64,000 bases of DNA from Straminergon stramineum. Lineage: Eukaryota > Streptophyta > Bryopsida > Hypnales > Calliergonaceae. Each line of letters opens with the position of its first letter. The first letter of the stretch is position 1. Of this stretch, positions 12,435 to 23,319 are shown piece by piece. The notes beneath the pieces are model-generated. The model saw only the letters and a list, made by a program, of their open reading frames with translations. It was not told the DNA's origin and ran no database searches. The stretch is from the NCBI GenBank assembly GCA_963920665.1, contig OY987270.1:11992019-12056018 (forward strand). The letters run 5' to 3'. Position numbers and translations under genes: made by a program.

Positions 12435-12965
12435 TTATCATAGCAAAAGCCTTGTGCTCTTTTGAATCAACTTGTAAAATATTGCAACACCACTTGATGA
12501 AGTTTATGTGGGTCAAAACAATTATACTCTTTGCAAATAGAGTATTGTACTTGATTTATTCTTCAACTCCATCTACAATTTGTTTAGGTGTCACATTTTT
12601 GTGCACATATTGAAAGTGTTCATCTTTGTCTTTGATACAATACCTCAACATTCCAATGAATGTATGCAATTTGGTATTATAGAGTGTTTTGGTAAGAATG
12701 TAGTGTTCTACTTAGGCATTCTGAGCATCATCCCACTCGAGATGAGTTTTGATATGCTTACTAACCATGCTTGCTAAAAAAGCTAAAAACCAACACACCA
12801 TTTGTATGTTTAGCCTCAATAGAGCTCCTCCTCTTCCTATGGATCAAAGCAAAGTCCAAAGATGCACTCCTTGTCAATGAATTCATCAATTTTCTCCAAA
12901 TGCTCAAGAGAAATGTCATCGCTTGCCACATAAATAGTAACATTGACATCCAACTTTTTCAGCTA
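12435..12965 (-). pseudogene. Rep/HUH-endonuclease-like protein remnant (possibly Replitron-type), upstream fragment
   Basis: Read on the minus strand, about 12965-12850 gives DISLEHLEKIDEFIDKECI. After a one-base frame slip come ALLRLNIQMV (12796-12825) and then LHTFIGMLRYCIKDKDEHF (12608-12660). The two short motifs resemble motif II (hydrophobic-HUQ/HUH-like, here NIQ) and motif III (Y-x-x-K, here YCIKD) of rolling-circle Rep proteins, in the right order. Two in-frame TAA codons and one frameshift show it is dead. Replitrons, HUH-encoding transposons of plants and algae, are my best guess; other Rep-derived sequences or an unrelated transposon protein are possible. Confidence 0.35.
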
Positions 12966-12989
12966 TGGACAAGCTCTTTTCCTTAGAGT

Positions 12990-15030
12990 TTTTTTAAGGC
13001 AATTTTGTACAGGGCAATTTTTTTCATTGGTTTAGGCTTCCATGCAAATGTATATGCAATATTTTGAAGAGTAACACTATTCTTTCTTTCAGCTACTGCA
13101 ATGCTGGCAAACTTAGATTTTGTATTTCCATTATTATTTGAGACATTGGTAGTATCATTTTGAAATCCTGTTCTAAACCACAATAACTTAATTCATTTTC
13201 AAGAAAAAACATTGTGAAGCAATTACAAATAAGCAATCATCAAGAACAAAGAGCACACTAGAATTGCAAAATAACATCTCTCCAAGCAATTGCTACAAAT
13301 ATGAAACATTTGGCTAGCTAAGGGAATTAAATACTTATATATAGTGATCATCACTCTAAACTTGATTGTATAGACCACTAAGGATTCTCTTCTTCATCCA
13401 TGCCTTGGTAGCAAGACAAGCAATGTGCATTGAATCTATTTCACCACACACCTAGAAAGTTCAGAGACGAACTATGAAATTGTAAACCTCCAACTTTCAA
13501 TCTCACTCACATTCTATGTTTGAACTCCATTAGAAAGCAACCAAAACTAACTATCAAACACCTTCACCATTCATTTTGCAATTGCAACTTTCACTTAACT
13601 TAAAAGTCTCTAATTTTCACTACAGAGCCAATGTAAAGTGTGTGGTTTCTCATCATTTCCTATCGCAACAAAGACCAAAATCGAGAACTTCTACATACCT
13701 CAAGAGTCAGAAGTGGCGCTCGAATGAAGCTCCAACCAAGTGAAATTTAATAGGGAAAACGCTGCAACTACCAATCTAGTTAGCAGTACCTCACTTTCAC
13801 TATAGCGCTAAAGCAATTGAAGTTGATTCTTACACAGACGCTCACACCAAATACATGAGTTTAAGAGGGCGCCGAACCCTAACTCTCCAAATCCGTCCCT
13901 TCCTAATCAACATTTATTGTTTTTTTCTTTCTATGGAGATGATCAACAATTGTCCCATTCCCCTATATTTTTCCATCAATGTAGACGGCCTAAGTTGAAT
14001 GCACATTCAATGACACCCAACATCATTTTAAAAATCAAATCAACATTTTTTTTTGAGGGGAGGGGGTGTCATTTTTCCTAAAAAGATTGACAGTCCGGGT
14101 TATTTTGGTAGGAGGGGATTGTGGACACAATGCTGCCTGCAATTATTTGGCTCATTGTCATTGTATAAGAAGAATTTTACCAAGCCCATAAGAATCAACT
14201 TAGGAAGAACTAAAATAAACCAAAAACAAACAATTGTGTACATTAGAGTATTATGTAATCATATTCTAGAGTTAAAATGGAATGCATATTTATCAACAAA
14301 AAATAAAAATACTACTAGTTCATAATTTTTTGTACCATACATGCCTTAAAAATATATTAAAGAAAATCAATCATTCTTATATGAAAACATCAATAATCTT
14401 AAAAGGATGGGGCCTATGACCATTCATTGAGGGAACTAACTTGAAGTTCAAACTTCCTTTAAGTGCTTTGTATATTCGTGTTTTGTAACTACAAATGAAT
14501 GAGTTTTTTTTATTTTCATGTAAGTTTTTCAAGGCATGAAAATTCAAGATATTTTGTAAAAATTTGAAAGGATTGTGAAAATTGGATGAAAAAGTGAAAA
14601 AGATTCATATTAATTATAAATTAAGTTAGAAATATAATAAACACATTGTATGTGTATATTAGGGTGTAGAATATCATGGTGCAAACAATTACTATGTCAT
14701 TGTGTCATTGTATAATGAGAAACTCAATAGAACACAGTTATATATCCAAAACTTGAATGACAATAATATGTCCAATTGAAGAAGTTTTACCAAATTTCAA
14801 ATTAAATGAAGTAGAAACTAGAATTGATGTACTTTATTTCCTAAGTTGGTCTACAAAATATCTTTCTTATGTATAAAATTCAAGTGAAGAGAAAAGAACT
14901 ACAAATGGTCTTTTAAGCACTATAAATTAAAGCATCTTTTTCAACCTTGGAAGGATGTTGAGGCCAAGAAGTAGTTGATGGATGACTTTCAAGGTTATTG
15001 TAGAAATGAAGAATGCACTTGGTGGTCTAA
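12990..15030. other. AT-rich stretch without recognisable genes
   Basis: Only short frames without family resemblance are present. GC content rises briefly around 13630-13910 and 14050-14130 but no motif, splice-consistent exon or RNA gene is apparent. Confidence 0.4.
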
Positions 15031-15047
15031 AAATTGCAACAATATTG

Positions 15048-15289
15048 GTCCTTGAGCATGGAGACATATGACCTCACAAGCCTTGAACCTATTTGCAAGC
15101 ATGTACCTACAACCATTTGAAGGTGTATATAATATATGTATCTATAATAACATAGGTACAATAGAACATAGAAAGAATCTATAATATAGGTACCTATAAC
15201 ATTGACACCTATAACCACACAAGGTATCTATAATATGTCAAGCTCCTAGAGTCACAGGCTTATAGATTCTATATTGGCATACTAGCACT
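15048..15289. mobile_element. TIR element with internal 'ctataataTaggtacc' minisatellite, copy 1
   Basis: The core consists of short degenerate repeats such as 'aggtacctataacattgac' and 'acctataaccacac'. The flanks ('gcatggagacatatgacctc' left, 'gcatactagcactc' right) are imperfect inverse copies related to the ends of the four other family members at 37684, 41585, 42415 and 45931. No ORF is supported; the apparent 63-codon minus frame is the repeat itself. Confidence 0.5.
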
Positions 15290-15299
15290 CCCTTCAAAA

Positions 15300-16090
15300 A
15301 TTGAATCATTTTTAGGAAAGTACCTTGGTGATGATCTTGTCCTTTAATGATTGGTGAAGCTAAGAAAAAAGAAAGCTCGAGAATACTTGGTGGTGCTTTT
15401 TCATAATATTTAAAACCCATTATGATGATTTTTCTTCCCTTTTGACAAAGAAGCATCCTTAATAATAAACTAATGTGATAAATGGTGTTATGACTGGTTA
15501 CAATTTTAACACTTATGCCATTTGGGGTATCTAGCAAAAAGATATACCTTATTTCTTAAGATCATGGGATGGGGTCAATACAAGTTAACCTTGGAGTGCT
15601 CCAATGTCCAAAAAGTAAATGACAAACAAATTGAAATTGTGGAATCTTCTCAGTATTGCTTGGATGAAAGTCATCCTAATTTGTGGAGATACTTTATTAA
15701 GTTGTTGTCCTATCCAAGGATTGGATTTGGTGTTACTAGAATACATATTTTTCTAAAATTATAGATGTGCAAGTATGTCAAGTGGTCAAACTACATTGAC
15801 TTTAGTTCAAAATTGGATTTGCCAAAATCAAGTCATAGATTTTAAGAACACAAAAATTTCAAAAAATCACCATGTCAAGAGAACCTCATTTCAAATCCAT
15901 TCCAACAAATTTTACTCAAAAAATGATAATATTTTGCTTGAAATTGAATTAAGAAGGAATTTTGAAATTTCCCCTTCAAAATTTATTAAAAAATATTGAT
16001 AATAGCATTGTTGAATCTAACCATTCGGATGGAATCTACAACTTCCAGTCTACAACTTTTATTTGCATGTCAATTCCAAGATATGCTTCC
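15300..16090. other. AT-rich flank between repeats and the DMC1 upstream region
   Basis: Short frames at 15522-15764 and 15775-15999 show no recognisable motif and look accidental. No regulatory structure was identified. Confidence 0.35.
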
Positions 16091-16099
16091 AAATAGCAC

Positions 16100-16794
16100 T
16101 TTATGATGATTTTTCTCTAATCGTCGGTTCTGGAGATGAGTCTGGACGTTCCATTGTTAAGAATGCTATGTAACTTACACAGTTTGGGCCAAGCCTGAAA
16201 AAAAAAAAATTCTTGACTTGATTTTTTAATTTTTCTAAAAGGGGAAAATGTTTACTATTTGCGAGATTGAGTGTGTGTTGGGGAAGTACCGGTAGCGCGG
16301 CGGGAAACTCGTCCTGATTTGAATTCAAAACCGGACTGCCGCCTAGTTTGTTGATGGATGGATGAAAATTACGCTGCAGATTGATGATATCGGCACCACG
16401 CAGTCTGCGACGAAGATTGGGCGTCAACAAGGAGACTAGCGTTGACAGGAGCCATTGCTGAGCACTCCGATCCTCTGCAAGTTTTGCTATTCGACCGGGA
16501 CCTCCGGAGGCTTCTTCGATTTTATTGTTCAAGTTTTTCAAAATGTATGCTCTTGTCACTGAAAATTGTGATTGGCAGCAAATTCTTCGGATCTAAAAAC
16601 TTCGGAGACATATCGCGCGCGTTGAATCACATTTTACTTGCCTGAAAGAATCTTGTTGGAAGGTGTGCTTGTCTTGGTCTATGCTACTGCTTGAAAATTA
16701 GCGTCCGAGGTCCTAATAAATCTCTCAGATGCTTGTGAACGTAGTTCTCTTACAAAGAAATTTGCTCTGACTCCTATTGTGCAGGCAGCAGAAC
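16100..16794 (+). promoter_or_regulatory. Upstream region and probable 5' UTR with an intron of the DMC1 gene
   Basis: Base composition shifts sharply here from AT-rich repeats to about even GC, with CpG-rich motifs such as TCGCGCGCGTTGAA (about 16612-16625). Just before the first ATG, 'ctcctattgtgcag' (ending 16784) is a good 3' splice site, so an intron in the 5' UTR, or a short extra N-terminal exon, is likely. The 152-codon minus-strand frame (16101-16559) shows no family resemblance and I treat it as incidental. Confidence 0.4.
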
Positions 16795-19700
16795 ATGATG
16801 GAGAAAGACGAAGAGGACGATGAGTTTTTCGAGACTATTGACAAACGTGTGTATCCCAGGCCCTACTCTGTCGGCTCGTCAGTTTAGAGAATACTTACGC
16901 AAATTATCAGTGAGATGACATGCTAGAAATTATTATTTCCTTACGAACCACTGTCACTTTATAAAGAGTGAAGATGTTTTAGCAGTACGAGATCGATTGA
17001 ACCTTTCTCCAGATCTTTAGCTAGCAGAAACCGCAATTTCATTAAATTGACACAACTTCAAAAATTGTGGCATATATCTTCACAAACGTCTAATTTCAGG
17101 CCACAAAGTAGGAAAGGTATGGATTTTAGTTTTCGAACAGAGCGTCCTGAAACGTGCCAAAGCATTGGAATACGGTCAATTTAACGAAATTGACGTTCTA
17201 GGGCAATTGAAACACTCTTACGCCGATTATTGGGGGAGATAATTCCTTTGTGTGTCGAAGGCTGACAAGCTTATGAACAGTCATTGCGCAAGGAATTAAT
17301 GCGGGGGACCTCAAGAAGCTTCAGGATGCCGGAATTTATACTTGTAATGGGTTGATGATGAACACTAAGAAGGTCATCATCGCAAACTAAACTCTTAGTC
17401 ATGTTACTGGCATTTGCCACGGGTGTGTGACTACACAGATGTGGTCTTCAATGATTTTCTAAGCTTAGACAATCGAAAATCTTGTAACATTCAGGGAGTG
17501 GAGTATGACTACCGCTACTTTTTCAATTCTCGGACAGCAAGTAAGTGAGATCACAGCTCTCCAGCTCATTTCATTCAGCGATGTGCAGGCGTTATCCAAT
17601 ATCAAGGGCCTGTCAGACGCCAAAGTCGACAAAATTTGTGAAGCAGCTGAAAGAATTGTGGTGAGCATCACCTCACGGATTGCAACCTTTGTTCATGGAC
17701 AGTGTTTGATCCGCTCAGTCAATGTGCTTGTGAACGTGATAAAAAGAAACTGCCGAAACTTTGATTCATGCAAACAAAATCAATTTACAGTGATAGCGTT
17801 TCTCTGCTTCTGTCGAATATGTACATTGGCTCGAGTAGTTCAAAATTTCTCTTCAAGGATACTCGTGTCTGGTTTCTAATTACAACTGACTCCATTTCCA
17901 GCAAATTGGATTCTGCACAGGAAGCGAACTCCTTAACAAAGTAAGACTCGATGATTCAAAATCACCAATCCCGAGTTCATCATGCTGACAGCTTAATTAA
18001 TTTCTAATATTCCAACTGTCCTCCGTCCTCTTATGGTGTTAAACTCCAATTATTGACATCTGGTAAACCCGTCTAACATGTCTGATGGCAGCGGAAGCAA
18101 GTCGTACGGATCACAACTGGAAGCCAAGCTCTCGATTTATTGCTTGGAGGTTTGTTTGAATGGAGCACGAAAGAATACCGGTTTCGATTTATCCATTTCG
18201 GATTTTCTATAGAAACAATTTGCGATGCAGATATGAAAGATTCTGTAGAAAATGTGGAGGAAGTGGAAAAGTTGACTTTTGCTATGAGCAGCAGCTGATC
18301 TCTGACAATTTCGAGTGTCTTCTCGTGACTTTGAAAAGGTGGTGTGGAGACAATGGCTATCACCGAAGCGTTCGGCGAGTTCAGGTTCAATCATGGGAGT
18401 AATCATCTGATTATTCATTTTTTGGAGTTGTGGATGTGTACCATTCAAGAATCATATATTTACGTGACTTACACATGTAAGTTGTCAACTGTACAGAACC
18501 GGGAAAACGCAGATTGCTCATACACTTTGCGTTTCAACACAGGTACAGACTTCAATCATTTTTCCAATCAGTCTTGTACAGATCAACGAGTGTCTTCAGA
18601 AACTTCTACCAAATTTCGTCTACATTTCTGACGAAATTTTCTCCTGACAATAGCTACCGTTGAGCATGGGAGGAGGAAATGGAAAGGTTGCGTACATCGA
18701 CACAGAAGGAACATTGTATGGAACTATTTCCAATTCTTGTGTGTTCATAAAATCTTGCTCTTCTCTAATTCCATTAGATGATGTAGATCATGCACTTAGT
18801 TCCTAGTTGAATGTCTGCCAGGGAAGCCAAGTTGACCCTGTATAATTTTCCTAACCAAGTGCTTCTGCGAGTACGGACGAATTACAATCCTCATATTCGT
18901 TAGAATGGTTAAATTTCAAGGACTTGGAACTTTTCTAGATACACGTCTGAGACCTCAAATCAGTACGAGTCCTAGTTTTCAGTTAGATCTCTGTTCAATG
19001 GAATGTCACAAGTTTATTGCGCTTTGAAACAGGCCATTTTAGCGAATATAACTATTGCTGTAGTGCTCATAACTGAAAACGTGCATGTTGAGACAGCCGA
19101 CCTGATCGCCTCGGCCCAATTGCGGAACGATTTGGGCTTGATTACGCAGCCGTTCTTGACAATGTGAGTAGCTAGCCTAGCCAATTCTGCCTTCAGCTAA
19201 AGCAGACTTGCTGTGAAAAAGTCTTTGGATATACGAAATCTCAGCTCACATAACCGTCTTCCATTATTCTATGTACTGTCTAGCTAAACAATTGAGTCAT
19301 GTGTACCGTTCTTGGCAGATTATGTACGCGCGTGCATATACTCATGAGCATCAGTTCAATCTGTTGGGAGGATTGGCCATCAGAATGGCAGAAGAACCTT
19401 TTAGATTGGTGGTACTAATCCTGTGCTGTGAATTTAATGAATTTCATGGCTGTTTTGCAAAACCATTCTTTCAGCACCCGAAGTGGAAAGTTACTTTTAC
19501 TTCTACTGTTCTTTGATCCGGTTGCTTTGAGCTGGACTAATTATTCCCTCTTTGCTTATAATGTTGCCGTCACTTTTCAAAGCAAAACAAATAAACATTC
19601 CTGACAATGATTCTCAATTCTTCTTGCCTTTAGCAGCTCATAGTAATTTGCTTTTTAGGAGCAACATAGAATAACAACATTTCCTCTGCTAATCGTGGAT

Positions 19701-20978
19701 AATGATCACCTGAAATTCTCTGAGGTGAAACAGATTATAGATTCAATCATGGCGCTTTTTCGAGTGGACTTCACAGGACGGGGAGAACTAGCCGATCGGC
19801 AGGTAATTTCAAGAATCATCGTCAATTTCGTTAAATTGGCGCGGTTATGAGTGCCAAATTTGCGACGTTCATCTACACAAATCCTTAAGAACTGCGATAG
19901 TATCGAAATCTTTTCAGGCCTCGCGCAGTGTAAACTACCAAATACGTGGAATTCCGCCATTTTAGAGAAGTTTATAATTGAATTCCTTTAATTTTTCGAA
20001 GGCTCTAGAATGTCCCTTAATGTAAAAAGCCCATTAATGTCATTTTAGAACACAACCCGGTTCTCAATCCAGATTCTGATTCGTTCCCGTGTTAATTGTA
20101 ATGACGTTCTGCAATCTCATCCGTGCATCTCGTGTTAAGCTTGGAGGCCACTCTATGAGTGAAACACATTTCATTTTATATATCGCTTTAATTTTCAAAA
20201 GCCTGATTTTAAAGCGGGGTTTCACCGGTCTGTTGACAGCAAAAATTAGCTCAAATGCTTTCAAAGCTGATCAAGATCGCCGAAGAGTTCAATGTTGCTG
20301 TCTTTATGACGAATCACGGTAGCAACTTCAACTCAACTCAGTGTTCTAGACTTGATACTTCTGGATATATTCGATCGACTTTGGAAGTACTTTACCGGAT
20401 ATTCACCGAATGAATTCGTAAATCTCGAATTGTTCATGGCTGAGCTGACTGTCCTAATTAAGCTGTTCAATTCGTCCGATAGATTTGCATTCTGGAGCTT
20501 TCTCTGCCAGCTACCACTTCCGAAGTTCCAATCCTGTAATCTTCAGTCAAGCACTTATCATTAATGTCGGAAATCTCTGACGTATTCAATGTGCCTGTGA
20601 TGTGTAGTGATAGCTGATCCCGGAGGCGGGACTTTTGTTGCCGACCCAAAGAAACCTGCTGGTGGTCATGTCATAGCCCATGCGTCGACTATCCGGCTGA
20701 TGCTTAGAAAGGGCAAGGCCGAACAGCGAATCTGCAAAGTATTCGATGCTCCCAATCTCCCAGATGACGAAGCTATATCCTCACGATGTTGTAACTTGTA
20801 TTTCAGTTCTTCCCTTTTAAATTTACCATCTCAAAATGAAATGAAAAGAGAGGATTAACATATTTCATGTTGCTGTCGCTGACGTTACTTCTCAGAGTTC
20901 CTCTAACACAGTTGAGCCTTAACTTTGTTACACTCCTTTCAGATCACTCGCGGAGGCATTGCAGATATCAAGGACTGA
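16795..20978 (+). CDS. DMC1: Meiotic recombinase DMC1, complete 14-exon gene
   Basis: Exons: 16795-16846, 17281-17372, 17589-17660, 17902-17940, 18092-18149, 18339-18384, 18497-18542, 18654-18715, 19097-19163, 19319-19411, 19734-19802, 20240-20318, 20608-20774, 20934-20978; 987 nt, 328 residues, frame open throughout. The N-terminal helix-hairpin-helix region spans [20 protein letters not shown] to [14 protein letters not shown]. Walker A is GEFRTGKT (117-124), Walker B LVIID (208-212), followed by [20 protein letters not shown]. The tail has [10 protein letters not shown] and [11 protein letters not shown]1 forms the nucleoprotein filament for interhomolog strand exchange in meiosis. [20 protein letters not shown] favours DMC1 over RAD51. 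Oddities: His258 replaces the conserved Gln of TNQV, the last intron looks U12-type AT-AC, and the N terminus is about 15 residues shorter than in angiosperms (an upstream exon is possible). Confidence 0.93.
19659..19733 (+). other. Possible alternative 5' extension of DMC1 exon 11 (25 in-frame codons)
   Basis: A good upstream acceptor ('tttgctttttag', AG 19657-19658) would extend exon 11 by exactly 75 nt without a stop. The extension includes PLLIVDND, a second Walker-B-like strand, just before the normal IIDSIMALF. The canonical acceptor at 19733 gives the family length. This could be chance, an alternative transcript, or a relic of a duplicated segment. Confidence 0.3.
20775..20933 (+). 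other. U12-type AT-AC intron in DMC1 (intron 13)
   Basis: The intron begins ATATCCTCAC, seven of eight positions of the minor-spliceosome donor ATATCCTT. It carries CCTTAAC (20917-20923), the U12 branch-point core, with the branch adenosine about 11 nt before the terminal AC (20932-20933). Removing exactly this segment joins GACGAAGCT to TCCTTTCAG, restoring the conserved EASFQIT of DMC1. A GT-AG reading cannot give those residues. Confidence 0.8.
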
Positions 20979-21230
20979 GAAAAAATTTCAGGCCGTGAGC
21001 TAACACGTACAAATTGTTCATCACCACGCATGCAGGTTAGACTAATCAATTAGAATAGTCGGATCATCAACATTAGTAGACAAAAACTCCCCTTAGATAG
21101 AAGCTCAATGTGTAGCCAATTTTGATCCGACTATTCTAATTGATGTACCTGGATGGTGATGAGCAATTTGTGTTAGCTCACTTCCTGAAAATTACAATCA
21201 GTCCCCAGGAATGGCATACTGCAAGGAGGC
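20951..21230. repeat. Imperfect inverted repeat forming a long hairpin at the DMC1 3' end
   Basis: The left arm (about 20951-21066) pairs with the right arm (21123-about 21230) across a 56-nt loop. The inner 22 bp next to the loop pair perfectly (core TCAATTAGAATAGTCGGATC). Further out GTGAGCTAACAC pairs with GTGTTAGCTCAC, and the outer part reaches GGACTGA at the DMC1 stop codon. A transcript running past the DMC1 stop would fold into this stem. It resembles an inverted duplication of the gene's end, or a MITE inserted there. Confidence 0.7.
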
Positions 21231-21269
21231 ACCGATGTAATGCCACCGCATATGGTTTCGAAGATGATC

Positions 21270-22920
21270 AATCCACATTCACGTCGAAATTGTTTGTGAG
21301 TGTAGTTGATACAATTCACATTCCCAGTGCTCTCTGAGAGCCTGTAGTAACCATGTGATCAGGATATTGAAGAAAAACATCTTGTAAGTTGTGAGCTTAT
21401 GAGTTCGGTCTTCAATGCACTTACATCAAACACAAAGGACAAAGCACTGTTGTTGCTCAAATTTGGTATGGTCTATCAGGGACGTGAGATGCAAGTGGGG
21501 TAATAGTATATGACCTCAGCAAATTCATCATGCTAAGATGGATTAAATGGACTTCCCTGTCTCTGAAACTCTTCAGATGAAAATCTTGGGAATTCGAAAC
21601 AGCACTGTATTGAGGTATGTCAACATGTGAGGTCAAACAGTGAACTTGAATAATTGGAATAATGAACAGGGAGTGAAGATTTCTAATTACATGATAGTTC
21701 AGTGCACGTGACAATTGGCTCATTGAGTTTATAAGTCTTGTCTAATTGCTCATGGAAATTATCATTGTAAATTGTGAAGCCTTAGCACTAACCAAATGAC
21801 CATGACCTTGAACTAGATGATTTTGCAAAAATCTGGCGAAGTGGCTTGATCCTTTCAATATACGTCCTATTCCCGTCTTTGAGATAGTGAAATGGCTACA
21901 ATGTAAAACGAGTGAGATCCTTCTACCTTGATGTCTACCATCAACACTCCAACTAGTTGACACAATTGCATTATACTGTATTTTTTTTGGAGATCTCTTG
22001 GAATGCCATGCCATGGCTTTAAGCAACGGGATCTACCAAAATCAGGCGTTAGTACTAAGAAGTTTACGAAATCTGCGGCACCTCCTTGCTTCTTTCCTTC
22101 ATCACATTCAACTTTGCTCCACACTTAGATGTCTTGCTAAACTATTTCGAGGATTGATGCAGTTAACTGATGTTACAACAATACAATTGCATAATGCCTT
22201 GATCTACCTCAGTATCGGGAAAATCCCGATTCCCATTCCCAAACGGAATGTTTTTGAAGTGGAGAAGGCATGCATTAGTACCTACCTCTACAATGAGAAC
22301 TTCAAGTGGATTCATCAAGTGTTGTGAGAGAAGGAAAACAAGCATGTTCATATTGAATGGGTGTAAAGCCTGCCAAGTTTTTATGCTCCTTTGCCTTCTA
22401 TGCCCTGCAAAATTCCAATACAGCCCAAGGTTGTCATAATTTCAATGACTAATTGTAATCTATAGAGGGCAGACAGTCATTCAAGAAGAGGAGTTCAAAT
22501 AATTTCTATAAACAATACCTTCTTTCTTGTTCATATTCTAGCACTCAAGAATTTTTATTTTCACTACCGGATCACCTAATATTTTGTGGCATGCTTCACC
22601 TCCACCTATTATTCGTCTCAATACTTCGATTAGTTTGTCAATTAAGGCCTTGGAATTCCTGATTTCGTCAGACAGATACCATTAAGAGTTGCTAATGCAT
22701 CTGACATTCAAATTCCGGATCATCAACTGCATATCGATGTGAGAGAAGAAGAAGAAAATACTATATGCCTCGTCATCTTTCAAACTCATATTTGGCCCTC
22801 CTGGCTTTTTGTTCCACTTCCTGCAATCTTCAAAGGTGACGAAGCATGCCACTGAAGGTCCAAGCATGGGTCAGACCGCCAATGGCACACCTCATCACCA
22901 TTGGAAATGTACAAGACGAT
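21270..22920. other. Gene-like composition without an identified gene
   Basis: The GC content stays near that of the DMC1 exons and many medium frames occur on both strands (for example minus 21867-22124 and plus 21998-22327). None shows motifs of a family I recognise and no consistent exon chain could be drawn. It may be a decayed gene or non-coding flank. Confidence 0.3.
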
Positions 22921-22923
22921 TGA

Positions 22924-23146
22924 ATGGAAATACCACAAAGGAAGAATCAAGGGAAGAATTGTGATGCCGGATTGGGATTACACATTGTAACTTGGATTGA
23001 AACATGAGCAAATGACAAAATTGCTTTGCCCAAAGTATCTAATATCTCATGGATACAAAAACATGTGACTGAGGAGAGAACAAGAGTTGAGAACTGGTTA
23101 AAAATCATGAACTTTCCGTTTGATATTATGAAGCTTATACCTTAGG
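22924..23146 (+). pseudogene. Unrecognised protein-like fragment with one stop
   Basis: From ATG at 22924 the frame reads protein-like text, including CDAGLGLHIVTWIE, a single TGA, then KIALPKVSNISWIQKHVTEE and VENWLKIMNFPFDIMKLI up to a TAG. Its amino-acid mix (several Trp, balanced charge) is unlike the low-complexity neighbourhood. I cannot assign it to a family. It directly precedes the minisatellite block. Confidence 0.3.
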
Positions 23147-23319
23147 CCAAGCCCCTTATATCCTTTTCTTCCCTACCCATTGTCTACATTGATTGTTTGT
23201 GTGTCACCTATGTATAATTGGCACCAATTACATCATCTACTCATCATGTTGACCACCCACTCTACCTCCTATCCACGAAAGCCACTTTATTGTTTATTCA
23301 TTATGTTGTCCATCCACTC

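Noticed and set aside
16101..16559. 152-codon minus-strand frame upstream of DMC1
   Set aside because: It lies in the DMC1 promoter/5' UTR region, ends in low-complexity sequence and shows no motif. A divergent gene cannot be excluded but is not supported.
20820..20942. GT-AG alternative for the last DMC1 intron using the 'cctttcag' acceptor
   Set aside because: It would delete the conserved SFQ residues or add non-conserved ones, and no suitable GT donor in phase was seen.
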